Both the position numbers and the translations under genes were made by a program. A stretch of 64,000 bases of DNA from Lotus japonicus. Taxonomy: Eukaryota; Streptophyta; Magnoliopsida; Fabales; Fabaceae. The stretch covers positions 19,262,369 to 19,326,368 of the forward strand of contig NC_080044.1 of assembly GCF_012489685.1 (NCBI RefSeq). Direction: 5' to 3'. The notes below the pieces were generated by a model. The model ran no database searches. It saw nothing but the letters and a program-made list of their open reading frames with translations, and was not told the origin of the DNA. Positions 1-11,020 of the stretch are shown here, one piece after another. How positions within the stretch are numbered: the stretch's first letter is position 1; each line of letters begins with the position of its first letter.

Positions 1-1289
1 CTTTTTGTCTGTTGTGGCACCAATTCTGTGCCTCTTGTCCTCTCTCTTTTTCTGATCCTATGCCGCTAATTAAGCTGTATTGTTTGCAAGAAAATAGCAA
101 AAGTAGGGGACAAAGAAGAATATCATTTTGTTTTTATATGGCAGGCAATGTTGGATCAATAAGAGAGTCAAAGATGATTTTCCTCCTCTCCCAAACGTGA
201 TGGTTTTTTCCCCCAATCTTAGTTTCTTCTTTAGTTTCGTTTTTTTTCCCTTTGTTTTAGTATTGCTTATTTTATGCAACATTTTGCTGTTAGCATATCA
301 AGTGATCAAAGTACCTAGGTGGCTAGGTGCCATCTGATACATCGGCTTGCTCCAAGGCCCAAGTAATTATCCCTCCCCTTTTGAGTGTAACCTTGTCCCT
401 TTTCATGCATGTTAGGTATTTATCAAAGGAAAAAAAATGCTAGCAAACATTCATTATAATTGGTTTCTATTTTGAAAAAAAAAACACTTGTTTCTCACTT
501 CTTAAAAATGTGTGGCTTTTTTAAAAAATAAATAAATCACAATGAATGTGTTAGAGTGTGTCATTTTTTTTTAAAATCATTTTAAGTTGTGTCATTAAAA
601 GAGTAGTTATTAGCATTTCTTCAAAAAATATTACAGCCACATTTTCATTTCTCAATGAGCTATGGTTAAATCACACTTTCAGTTCAGGTGTTGTCTAAGG
701 TACAATATACATTAGGTCATGCATCGACGCATGCGCAATAGAAATGGAATCTTCGTTCCATATGTCATACTTATAACTAATTAGACCAATAATATTGTGT
801 TTATAATTTTTATTTTAATTAAAACCTCACCCCTTCCCTTATCTTTTCCTTCTCACCTCCCTTTAACGAAAACCGAAAACCCAAGAAAGTGAGTTGTTTT
901 TCGATAACGTTCTCTCCTCAAGAAACAACAAGATTCCAAATACACTAAAGAAGAAAAAAGTGTCTCTTTAGAAAGGAAAAAAAATACAACTGACCCCCTT
1001 CACCAAAACCCTGACTTTTTTCATTTGTTAGTTTAAATTTTTCCAATTTTGGATCCCCTCCGTCACTTTCCTCATATTGGAACCGAACAAGGAGAAACTC
1101 ACCAACGTTTTGCAGCAATGCCTAATTTTGAGGGAAAAGTCCTAATATCGAATTCTGACACCCGAATTGGGTTGAAAGTGAAAGAACGAACCACAAGCGT
1201 GAATCGACAAACCGAGGAAGAAATATTGTGGGCACCCTTCAAATATTTCAAGATCCAGGATGAGGAGACTTTTATTTCAACAAAGGCTT
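1..1289. other. AT-rich intergenic region, no gene recognised
   Basis: Several short open frames occur but none has a recognisable domain or convincing splice structure. The stretch is AT-rich with homopolymer runs. A 5'UTR-like CT/GA-rich section lies around 830-1000, but no supported coding exon follows it. Confidence 0.6.
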
Positions 1290-1600
1290 CACTACAAGAA
1301 TAGTGATTTATTGATAGTTTTTTTACCAACGATAAGAAACCGCTGAAAATGATATTTTGCAAAAAAATAAAATTAAAAAGAAATTAAATATTTATACACT
1401 GCTAAGAATTTGGCGGGAAATATAGTGCGTCCATTACCGATGATCAAAACATCGATAATTTGGTGGGGAATTTTTGCGTGTTATTTACATATGGCAGGAT
1501 AGTTAATCGCCAGACTACATATGGATGTATCCGTTTGTAACTTATAAATATCTATTGAAGCCATCAGTAATTACCGAAGTAGTTTTTTCTCTATTTTTTA
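1290..1600 (+). mobile_element. CACTA (En/Spm-like) terminal fragment
   Basis: The segment begins CACTACAAGAA at 1290-1300, the characteristic terminal inverted repeat of plant CACTA transposons. It continues with short GC-poor motifs of the 'ACCGATGATC' and 'CATCGATAATTTGG' type, resembling subterminal repeats. A matching opposite terminus (TTCTTGTAGTG) was not found nearby, so this looks like one end of a decayed or deleted element. Basis: terminus seen directly; family assignment from known CACTA ends. Confidence 0.5.
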
Positions 1601-2451
1601 ACTTTATTAATTAAAATTTCCAAAAAAAATATTAAAATGTAAAAAGCTAAAAAACATGTGAATCATGACATTTTCTTTCTCATTCTTTTTTTAGTAAAAT
1701 AAAGAAGTAAAAAAGGGAAAAGTGTTTTTTGTCTTGTTATTTGATTTGATTTTTTTTTCTCAAACTATCACCACAACCAACAATCACGAGACTAATCTCC
1801 CAAGATTTTGAGATCACGTTATGTGTAGGTCTCTTCCAACAAAATGTGTTTATCCATACGCATCGCGCATGATTGAACTCTGAACTAGATACTTTTTAGT
1901 TTTATTTTTTTATCAAATGATCTAAATGATTAATGAGTCCAACTATCTACTAATTTAATAATTTGATTTGATAAAAAGGCCAACAATATGTATGAAAAAA
2001 GACAAGGTTATATTATAGTGATTAGGGATTTGCTTGGAGCAAGCCAATGCATCAGACGAAGCTTAGGCACTTTGACCACTTCATATGCCAAAAGCCAAAT
2101 ATTGCATGAAATAGGCCATGTAAAAGAAAGGAAAAAAAGGGAAAGAAGATAAGATTTGAAAAATGTGTGCATTAATAGTCCAATTCCAACCTAAGCCTGC
2201 AACATAAAATCAAAATGATATTCGTTTTCTGCCCCCTAGTTTTGGCATTTTCTTGAAAATATGACAGCTTTAATTTGTAGCATAAGATGTCATATTTGCA
2301 CTTTTCAATTTCTCTCATATTTTCTTTTCTTGTTCACCATTCAACAACAACAGCAACTCAGCAAGCACACAGCAGAAACAAAAAGAGGCACAGAGAGAGA
2401 GAGAGAGAGTTGTAGCATATAGGATCTCCCTCTCACATTTGCATTTTCTTC
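1601..2451. other. AT-rich spacer upstream of the 2.5-kb locus
   Basis: No coding feature is supported. A short (GA)n run near 2392-2410 followed by CT-rich sequence resembles a plant 5'UTR leading into the open frame that starts near 2452/2536. Confidence 0.5.
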
Positions 2452-2535
2452 TTGACCACTCTCACAGGACAGCTGGCACAGAACGTTGGTGGCACTCACT
2501 ACACTAGAGACAAAAAGAAGGCACCATATATTTTC

Positions 2536-3316
2536 ATGCTCATTTCTCACTTCAAATCCTCACTCACTCCATCCTCTGCACTCTACACTCTGCACTGCAC
2601 ATCTTCTTCTTCAGCAATCACTCTGACAACCTTTTCTTCTCTTTCTCATTCTCTACTTCACCACCACCACCGCCACCTCTCATCCACCACCACCTCCATA
2701 TCTTATGTACTGCGTAAAAAACAATTCCAGCTCCTCACTCTGACAACCCCTTCTCCGCCTTCTCTGCTCCCCCACCACCGCCACCTCTCATTCACCTCCA
2801 TCTCCGCCTCCGGCGCCGGCGAACACCCCAACTCCGACCACCCCTCCCCTTCCCTTGTCAAAGAAGTCAGGGAGGCTTTTAAACAACTCGCGGAGAGTGA
2901 GGTCTTTCTGGAACCATTCATCTCCACCTTACCCTCCAAGTTCCCCCCTCCACCTTTCCCAGCCGCCTCCACCATCACCTACGACCCTTCCCCCAACTCC
3001 CAAAACCCTGACCACCAAAACGTGCTTCTTCACGAGGTTGAATGAGATGACTGTGGAGATTAGTGAGTTGGCACAAGAGTTGACTGACTCAAGATTAGCT
3101 TCCCTTTATGACATTTGCATAAACTTGTACAAGATAAGGGAAGATTGGCCCCAGCATGCGGAGCTATGGATTGAATTGAATCATGAGTTGAGGGTGTTTC
3201 AGGCGAAAGAGCTCAAAGGTTCTCAGGTGCACGCCGAGGATACTAACATCCAGCTAGATTTCTTCCAACATCGCATTAACAACCTTTTTAAGATACGCAA
3301 GAACAAGGAGGAGTGA
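2536..3316 (+). pseudogene. Unrecognised, possibly organelle-targeted protein with one frameshift
   Basis: One frame runs from 2452 (better start Met at 2536, MLISHFKSS...) to a stop at 3045. The sequence continues in the next frame to 3316. The two parts join naturally if one base near 3043 is discounted, so this is a frameshifted gene or a sequence error. The first ~90 residues are rich in Ser, Thr, His and Leu and almost free of acidic residues, like a plastid or mitochondrial transit peptide. The C-terminal ~90 residues are hydrophilic, predicted helical and rich in Leu, Glu and Lys, ending IRKNKEE. No family was recognised and no intron is needed. The leader contains an imperfect internal duplication (about 2616-2693 and 2733-2800). 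It could be an intronless duplicate of an unknown plant gene; transcript data would decide. Confidence 0.45.
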
Positions 3317-4559
3317 AGTGGCTGCCTGAGGCACTGGTTTTCCAGGCATGGTTAGTTTTGACATGTTAGTAGTTGAAAAATTAATTCATGTGTTACTTGC
3401 TCACTGCATTTTTCTTTTTCATGTATTAGGTGTGGTGAATCGGTTAGATGGCTGATGGATTAACATGTGATTGTGATTAGTGAAAGAGGAAAGAAAGTTA
3501 ACTATTCAAACTGCTGCTGTATTTTGGAAGGAACGGTCAGCACAATATTTTGTTTAACTCTAATTAATGTGGCCATAGTTGTAGTTATTGGTTATCCATT
3601 AGTATTTGATGAACTTTGTTTGTAAATGGTAGTATAACAGAGGTTCTGTTGCACAATTGGTTGAGTTTGAGTAGAATTTCAATATATCTTTATCTGGTTA
3701 AGTATCAAATGGGAATGCTCATGCCAATTTGTTACAAGATCTATGAAAGGATTATTTCCTTATTATGTGCCTCTTAGATGTTATCTTTATGTTTGGGGTT
3801 GGGATAAGATTTTATCTCATGCTAATGAATGTATGATTATTTAGTTTTTTAATTTCCAACCCTTGATTACACATATATTTTGGATAGCCATAGTGTGATT
3901 GTTCAAATTCTTTATGCTACTCTATGTTATCCATCATTTAAAGTGAGCATTCATATAGGATACTGATCTTTAGATACAAATCAAAATATATGAAGATTGA
4001 TCTGAAAATATATTTCTTTGTCTTTATGCTATACTTTGAGAAAATCTTATAGCTTAACACTTATTCTTAATTGATACATATTTTACTAGCCTTATGTCTT
4101 AGGTGTTGGTATATTAAAAGACTATTAATGAATAAGAGGTAGACTTAGAAGGTAGTATTCAGTGAACCTCAATTAGGGCATGGTGATTATAGTTGTGAAA
4201 CCATATACTCTGTACTTTACATAGCTGAAGAAAAATGAAAGGAAGTTATTGAATCTAATCTTCGAAGCATATATACCCAATTGAGCTCATGTTTATAGCT
4301 TATATGTTGAGTTATTGTTTATCCTTTCATGGATAGAATGACAATGAAGTATTTTTTAAAGAAGAGTCGTTAATTTTTTGCTTATAATGAAATTATCCTT
4401 TATAAAGTTTTTTGTTGGTCTGATATGGTTTTCTCAGTAATAGGAGTGGTTAAAGCTTGGAAAATTTGCTATGATGCTAGATAAACAGGGGAGGATAGCA
4501 ACAGAGCATCTAAAGCAGTCCGTGTGTACTCCAATTGGCGCTGTTTTTAACAAATTTAA
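3317..4559. other. 3' flank and AT-rich spacer
   Basis: No open frame with a recognisable domain is seen. The first few hundred bases are probably 3'UTR of the preceding locus; the rest is ordinary AT-rich spacer. Confidence 0.5.
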
Positions 4560-5061
4560 TTGTTACTTTTCTATTTTTCAATTTGGGTAGTAAATTTCTA
4601 CTCATTTTTTGGTGGTTGCTTGAGGAGTCCAGACGGTATGTTGTTAGGAGGTTTCTTGAATGCCTATGCTATTCTCCATTTGGAGCTCTTAGCCTTGTTT
4701 CGTTGGTTGTTGGGCTTGGGATCAACGCTTTCGTATTGTGGACTGCCAAACAGGCTCTCTTGATACTCTCGACTCTCTTGATACTCTCACTTTGGTGAAG
4801 AGTGTTCCTTCCTTTAGACATGAGTATGTTTCTCTTACTTGGGATGTTAAAGACTTGTTGGACCGCTCTTGGAAAGGGGAGATCCACCATGCTTTGAGGG
4901 AAGAGAATGTTTGTGCAGACTTCTTGGCCAAGCATGATCCTCGTCAAGGAGAGTCTTTGGTTCGGATTGTGTTCGCGCTCGAGGGTTTGAGCCCCTTGTT
5001 GCTTGCTGGTGCAATGGGTACCTCTTTGGAAATAAATCTTAGTTCTCTTTTGTGTTACTAA
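4560..5061 (+). pseudogene. LINE-type RNase H domain relic
   Basis: Two overlapping frames give a plant LINE C-terminal RNase H-like domain. The N-terminal part (4560-4763) reads GCLRSPDGMLLGGF, matching the usual 'GG.LRD..G..I.GF' start. The C-terminal part (4738-5061) reads HEYVSLTWDVKDLLDRSWKG followed by ALREENVCADFLAKHD, matching the conserved 'R..N..AD.LAK' end. A frameshift lies near 4740-4765. The upstream reverse transcriptase is missing, so only the 3' end of the element remains, consistent with 5' truncation during retrotransposition. The same domain occurs at 18140-18446 in the larger LINE. It is not expected to be functional. Confidence 0.7.
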
Positions 5062-5838
5062 TGTTTTAAGATTTTATTTAAACTAATTGCACATTTAAGT
5101 TATTTTTTTAAATCATTGCACATATAAGTTTAAATTTTAGGCCAATTTTTTTAAAAAACAATTCAAGATACAGAATAGTTGTTGGAGTGATTCGTATTCT
5201 TGTATTTTCAGAAGCATAAAAAAGGGCTGGTAAATTTTCTTTTGGGTTATACATATATTTTTAGCTTCGGAAAAATATGAATGAAATCACTTTGGGTGAA
5301 GCACGAGGTGTTCCGGTGCAGCCGTGTAGGGAGACAACGACAAGTCTGTTGGGAATTTGCGTTGACCCATGTGAATTTTTTATGTGTGCGCGACACGAGG
5401 CTTACAAGGTGCATAAATTCGCGTTGACTTAGGCGAATTGATGAATTTATGTTGAACTAAGCAAGTAAATTCATGTGGAGCCTAATGAATTATGAAGTAG
5501 TTAGTGGCATCTTAAACCCCTGTAAAAAGACTACATGTCCTCTCAACTCTCACTCTCAATCTCTTTGAAGTTTTAAGCCAAACTCAAATATTTTGTTGGT
5601 ACTATTATGTGTAACTTTTCAATTTTTGTTTTCATGTATACTTTATTTATCATTGTTATTTTAATATATTAACTAGGCGTTTTGTATTTTTTTAAGGTAT
5701 CGTAAATGGCAGATCAAAGAGTGATCAATCTCGGTTTGAGTAATCCGGAGTTGTTGTATTTTTAACAAGAACACTCTTGAGAATATGTTTTGGAATGAAA
5801 AACTGGATAGAGCTTTCTCTACAAGGAAATAGTAAATT
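5062..5838. other. Spacer with short recurrent 'gcgttgac' motifs
   Basis: No gene is supported. Around 5340-5470 short motifs of the type 'gcgttgac..a.gcgaatt' recur, suggesting old repeat-derived sequence. The family was not identified. Confidence 0.4.
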
Positions 5839-6075
5839 ATCAAAGGCTTTTTTACTGATGGTCTAAAACCGTCGCTAAATCTCGCTATTATCAATGACCA
5901 AGCCATTGGTAATGTTTTTATTTTTTTAAACTTACCATCAGAAAAAGCCATCGGTAATTTGGCGATAATAGTTTTTTTTGTCGAATTAGCTACAACCCAA
6001 TTATCGACGATTTTACAGACAGAAATAGAAGTCGATAATTTCCATATTTGACATTTCCGACTACCAATAACTTGA
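5839..6075. repeat. CACTA-like subterminal repeat cluster
   Basis: Short motifs of the type CCATTGGTAA / CCATCGGTAA / TTACCATCAG occur several times in both orientations (around 5860-5960). GTCGATAATTT-type motifs follow to about 6070. This is the pattern of subterminal repeats of non-autonomous CACTA elements and resembles 1330-1600. No clear CACTA terminus was located, so boundaries are approximate. Confidence 0.35.
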
Positions 6076-6390
6076 CGTACTTTAAAAAATTTATACTAGT
6101 TTGCAGACCTTCTCCTTTTCCTCCTCCTGAAAGAAGAACAAGAAGCAGTGTGAAGAGAAAGAACATAGTTGAAGATGAATGATGGGGAGAGTAGAAGAGA
6201 TGAACAATGAATGATGAAGGATGATGATATGAGGATGAACGTTAAGAGATGAGGATGCCATACAATTTTGTTTTTGTTTTTTAATTATTTTATTTTTATA
6301 GTGAAGTTGCATCCAAGTTGTCAATCCGTCACAACCACGCCATTAATGACATCCACATAAGCAACAACTGTTATCAATTTGGACGATTGG

Positions 6391-6507
6391 TTTTTTTTGG
6401 TACATCGGAAAGATAAATTGCACTATCCAGGGATTGAACCCTGGACCTCCCCCACCCAACCCACATGTTCTCTAATTCTTACCATTTGAGCTATCATTTG
6501 GGGACTT
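6391..6507 (-). repeat. tRNA-derived SINE-like element, copy 1
   Basis: Read on the minus strand the segment contains an RNA polymerase III box A-like motif (ATAGCTCAAATGGTAAGA) and a box B-like motif (GGGTTCAATCCC). It ends with CAATTTATCTTTCCGATGTACC followed by an A-rich run. It is far from a foldable functional tRNA gene. A second diverged copy at 7873-7977 shares the whole layout and the 'TTTCCGATGTACC' tail, which supports a dispersed SINE family. Confidence 0.6.
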
Positions 6508-7872
6508 TGGATGACAGATTGACGTATGGATCTGATTTTCACAGATTAAAAATGTCAGGACCCAAATTGCTCGTTTTAAAGATCAGGGAGTCAAATCACA
6601 CAATCGCGATACTTCAGAGATGAAAAGTGTAATTAAGCCTTACTTTATCTATAGTGTGTAGAAGAATTCCAAAATGAGATTGTGCTTAGGACACCTGAAA
6701 AAGAATGATAGATGTTCAACTCTAGTATATGAATCAACATAATGCTTGAAGAGATAAGTTTGTTGTACATACTATGCGTTTCAGAGTAAACATTCACCGA
6801 TACTGGTGACACAGGGGGAAGAGGTTCCATCTCTGGTCTTGGATTACCGTCGAAGTGATCCTCTATGTTTGTGTCAGATGAATCGCCTTTGGACATTCCT
6901 TCATCTTCTTTGTTGTCCTTCTAAAAAAATGACATAGCATCCACATTACCAACTTCTTGGTAATCATCAACATCGGCCAAATTAATTGTAGCCCCCAAAT
7001 GAACGACCTCTAGTTCAGCACCTGACTCCTCAATATGCCTCAGTTAACATATGTTGTGTATTAATCAGATTCTTTGACACTAGTATTGATGAACTTCCAT
7101 ACAACTCCAACATCATCATCGAAGATTGACTCTCACATCCCCATTATCACATATTTGAAAAGCTTCAAAAACAATTGAATTGTGTGAAACTATAAATGTA
7201 CTAGTCATTTGTGTGAAACCTAGTTACTTCAAGCTGCGACTTGCCATGAATTTTCTTCTTCATACTATTGAAGCTAGTGCAGTTTTTTATATACATCGAC
7301 TCTTATGACCTTCGAACATAACACCTTCGCTGCCATTGAAAGCCTTATCATTGCAATAGACAAAAGCAATTATTTAACTCACCGTCAAGGTTTTAGAGTT
7401 ACCAGAACGTGTATGGTGGTGAGAGAATGTTTGCTTATGCAGTGTAGAGATTGTGAATCTGAAGTGAGAATTTATAAGGCTGAATTTGCTTCACTTGAAA
7501 AGAACTGAAGCAATTCACATGGCTCAAAGCGAATTATGTAATTCGCTCAAGTCAAAGCGAGTTGTGTAATTCGCTTCATTTGAAAACAATTGCATGTAAG
7601 ACGAGACATGATGTGACTCATGTGACTTATTTGCACGATTCCCTCAATTCTCCTTCACTCCAAGCAAATTGTGCAATTCACTCCACTCCAAGTGAATTGC
7701 TTTCTATACCCACATCACTTTCTCATGAGACCAAAACTGCCCCATAAAATTATATATTTTTTACTAGTTTTAGTGAATATATATTTTTCACATTATTAAT
7801 AAAAAACCTACAACACACTATTTCAAATATTGAATATTATTTCCCGTCAAAAAAAATATTGAATATTATTAT
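6508..7872. other. Spacer with short imperfect repeats at 7500-7720
   Basis: No coding gene is supported. From about 7505 to 7720 a ~25-base motif of the form CAAAGCGAATTATGTAATTCGC occurs about four times in diverged form (near 7529, 7554, 7662 and 7687). The rest is unremarkable. Confidence 0.4.
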
Positions 7873-7977
7873 GGTACATCGGAAAGATGAATTGCACCAG
7901 CCAATGATTGACCCCTAGACCTCCTCACCCTAACTCATAAGTCTCCTACCTCTGATCACTTGAGCTATCATTTAGAT
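7873..7977 (-). repeat. tRNA-derived SINE-like element, copy 2
   Basis: Diverged copy of the element at 6391-6507. On the minus strand it has ATGATAGCTCAAGTGATC at the box A position and a degenerate box B, ending in TGCAATTCATCTTTCCGATGTACC. Conservation of order and spacing between the two copies, in otherwise unrelated flanks, is the main evidence. Confidence 0.55.
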
Positions 7978-9690
7978 GAAAACTTTTGAATATTATATTA
8001 TGATTATTATGCATATTGCAAGACAATTAATAACAAATATATTTTGACAATAAAAATAATTTAGGCTCCGTGGTAATGCAATCCACTAAGTACAATATCA
8101 ATATTTTTTTTTGAACCAATACAATAATTTTTTTTTTTGAAATGAAACTAATACAATATCAATCTTTCATATATTTCAAATTAAAACCTGTATTTCTATA
8201 TATTTTATTGTAGGGGTGACAGATTTAATGATAAGATATCTCTTTTCTCTTTTTATAACTAATTATGTGATATCTTAGTTAAAATAAACCTCGATAACAA
8301 TTGAAAAAGAGAATATGAACTTTTTGTAGCACAATTATCGCACGACAGTACTACATGTGCTTGCATTAAGCGATAAACGACTTGCTATGACATACATTCT
8401 ACTTCAATAGGTGGTAATCGTACTCCTAACCTCATAATTAAAGGACAATTTGAGCTAACCTAATATCACACCTTATAGTTCAATCAGGATATTTGTCAAA
8501 AAAAAAGTTAATGAAAATTTGGAATGCAAACTTAAATTTTATTTCATAGCAAATAACCTCGTGCATTGCCCAATTAATCCTAATAATCTAAATTCCAAAT
8601 AAGATAAAATATTCTATCCCTCCATATTTTATTTTCTATATCAATGAATTATATCTATTTGAGTTCCAATCATAAAATTTTAAATAAAAGATCATCTATA
8701 TATCAATTTTATATTTTTTTCAACTTTTAGTTATTCATTTATTTGAATGATAACAGGATATTTCAGAAAGATAACATATGATTCCATAAAATTAAATAAT
8801 AATGAAATTTTATTTGGATTTAACATATAATAATAGTTTTTGAATGGATAACTTTTTTGATAAAGTATAACGTAGAAAATTTCCTTTAATTAATTAATTA
8901 ATGTACATTATCAAATAGCCTTAAAAATTAAAATAATAATGTGGTTTGATGAGAGTTTGGGATGAAAAATTTAAATTAAGCTTCTATAGCAAGTATGTTA
9001 TGTACCCAAAAAAAATTTCCAGTAAATTTCTTGCGAATATGTTATATTGTGAGTAATTACGTAATTTTATAAGTTTAAACTCAACTTAAGTCCTGTAAAA
9101 AAAATTCAAATTTAGATAAATATATTTTCTTTCTTCAAATATTATTTACAATTTAAATAACATATGTTTATTTGTGATCCAGAACATAATAATTTTTAAG
9201 AAAATAACCATTAAATTTGATTTCATTTTAAATTTATTCTTTTATTCAATTTGTTTATCTTATTTTGTTCGATAGGAATAGGATGACTTTTTTTTTAAGG
9301 ATATGATATATTGATTTAAAAAAATCATGTGATATATTTTGTTGAGATGTGATAACGAGATTCAAATTCTTTCTAAGAAATAAATATTATGATTATGAAA
9401 TAGAGATTTTGTTGATTTTTTTTTTATGAAGATATAGAATTGATCTATTTATTGATTTTTTTTTGAAAGTAATATATTTATTGATTGTCAAATAACAGAT
9501 AGATTATAATTTACATTAATTATCTTATCATAAAGATAAAAAGAAATCAAATCATATCAAATCAAAATCTTGTTATAATGAATAATGATGATTATCTTAA
9601 AGGATAAAAAGAAAAATCTAGAACCAATCAATCATCCCCACGCAACGCGATGCACCATAACAAAGCGTCACACCGTACACTCGCATAGCC
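7978..9690. other. Very AT-rich intergenic region upstream of SKP1
   Basis: No open frame or repeat boundary of note. Long A/T runs predominate until the gene-proximal promoter begins at about 9600. Confidence 0.6.
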
Positions 9691-9700
9691 CTATAAATAG
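9691..9700 (+). promoter_or_regulatory. TATA box of the SKP1-like gene
   Basis: CTATAAATAG lies 94-103 bases upstream of the ATG. It is followed by a CT-rich leader typical of plant 5'UTRs and a TAGGGTTT-type motif near 9765. This spacing gives a short 5'UTR of roughly 60-70 bases. Confidence 0.65.
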
Positions 9701-9793
9701 ATGCACTTTCACCTTCTTCTCACAACGCATCACTCTCTCTCTCTCTGAAATCGAATCAGAAATCTAGGGTTTCGAATTCTCTCTCTCCCTGTC

Positions 9794-11020
9794 ATGGCTT
9801 CCTCACCACCCAAGAAGGTTACTCTGAAGAGTTCCGATGGCGAGGCTTTCGAGGTTGACGAGGTGGTGGCGTTGGAGTCTCAGACCATCAAGCACATGGT
9901 GGAGGACGATTGTGCCGACTCCGGAATCCCTCTTCCGAATGTCACCAGCAAGATCCTCGCTAGGGTGATCGAGTACTGCAAGAAGCATGTTGAGGCTTCC
10001 AGTTCCGGCGAGAAGCCTACCGAGGAGGAGCTTAAGCAATGGGACGCTGAATTCGTCAAGGTTGATCAGGCTACCCTCTTCGATCTCATCCTGGTTAGTT
10101 TCTTTCCTCAATTTTTTATTTTCTTTCGGAATTTTGTTTTTCGATTGGTGGGTATGTGTTGTTTTCACTGGGGGTTAGGGTTTTTGAGATTTGGGATTTT
10201 GGTATGTGTTTGATCCTCTGATTTAATTTGTTTTCTGTGATAGTTCTTGTGATTGTATATGAAATTTCAGAATTTTCTGTATGTTGGTTCCTTTGATTTT
10301 GTTTATTTCTTTTGGGTGATTATTACTGTGTTGAAGTTGGGAACCATGTCTGAAATTTGTATTGGGATCCCTTGCATAAAGAGGAATTGAGATTAGTTTT
10401 GATTGAAACCATTATAGATGCTTACATTCCTTCAATTTTGATTTCTTCATAGAATTGAATATGAGAACATGATTGATTCTGAACAGGATAGTACCATGTT
10501 AGGGAATGGGAAAACACATTGTTTTTGTTTTTCATTAACATGCCATTCTGATTTTATACTGTTTAGTTGTGATATGGATTGAGGTTTTACATGTGGTGGG
10601 TTCTATCTTTGTTTTGCCCTTGATTCTGATCATGAGATTTAGAGGCAAATTCACTCTTGAGAGTAATCCATGGTAGAAGAGATCTGCTTATATCCATGTG
10701 TTTATTTCATGAATTTTGTGTTGTATGAATTTTGTTTGTGTCTACCTATGCCTCTGTTTTGTTCTTGGTGTTCTGTGATATTTTGCCTTTGAGTAATGCT
10801 ATATGTTGTTACAGAACCTTAACTTTTGATCTTTTGTTTCTTTCAGGCTGCAAACTACTTGAACATCAAGAGTCTCTTGGACCTTACTTGCCAGACTGTG
10901 GCAGACATGATCAAGGGGAAGACTCCTGAGGAAATTCGCAAGACCTTTAACATCAAGAATGATTTCACCCCTGAGGAGGAGGAAGAAGTTCGCCGGGAAA
11001 ACCAATGGGCTTTTGAATGA
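9794..11020 (+). CDS. SKP1: SKP1-like SCF ubiquitin ligase adaptor, 157 aa, two exons
   Basis: SKP1 links CUL1 to F-box proteins in SCF E3 ubiquitin ligases in nucleus and cytosol. Exon 1 is 9794-10093 (100 codons) and exon 2 is 10847-11020 (57 codons plus stop). The intron is 753 bases, with donor CTG|GTTAGT and acceptor TTTCAG|GCTGCA, phase 0. The product has the N-terminal POZ-like SKP1 domain (residues ~7-67, [16 protein letters not shown] and AVVALESQ-like helix) and the C-terminal SKP1 dimerisation/F-box-binding domain ([27 protein letters not shown]). It ends in the invariant NQWAFE. Length is close to Arabidopsis ASK1 (160 aa). The first ATG after the CT-rich leader is the start. It appears intact and is probably a housekeeping family member. 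Confidence 0.95.

Noticed and set aside
6420..6500. A functional tRNA gene on the minus strand
   Set aside because: A- and B-box-like motifs are present but acceptor and anticodon stems do not form and the segment is repeated at 7873-7977; a SINE is the better reading.
9803..10168. 121-aa minus-strand open frame over SKP1
   Set aside because: It is antisense to the well-supported SKP1 exon 1 and runs into the intron.
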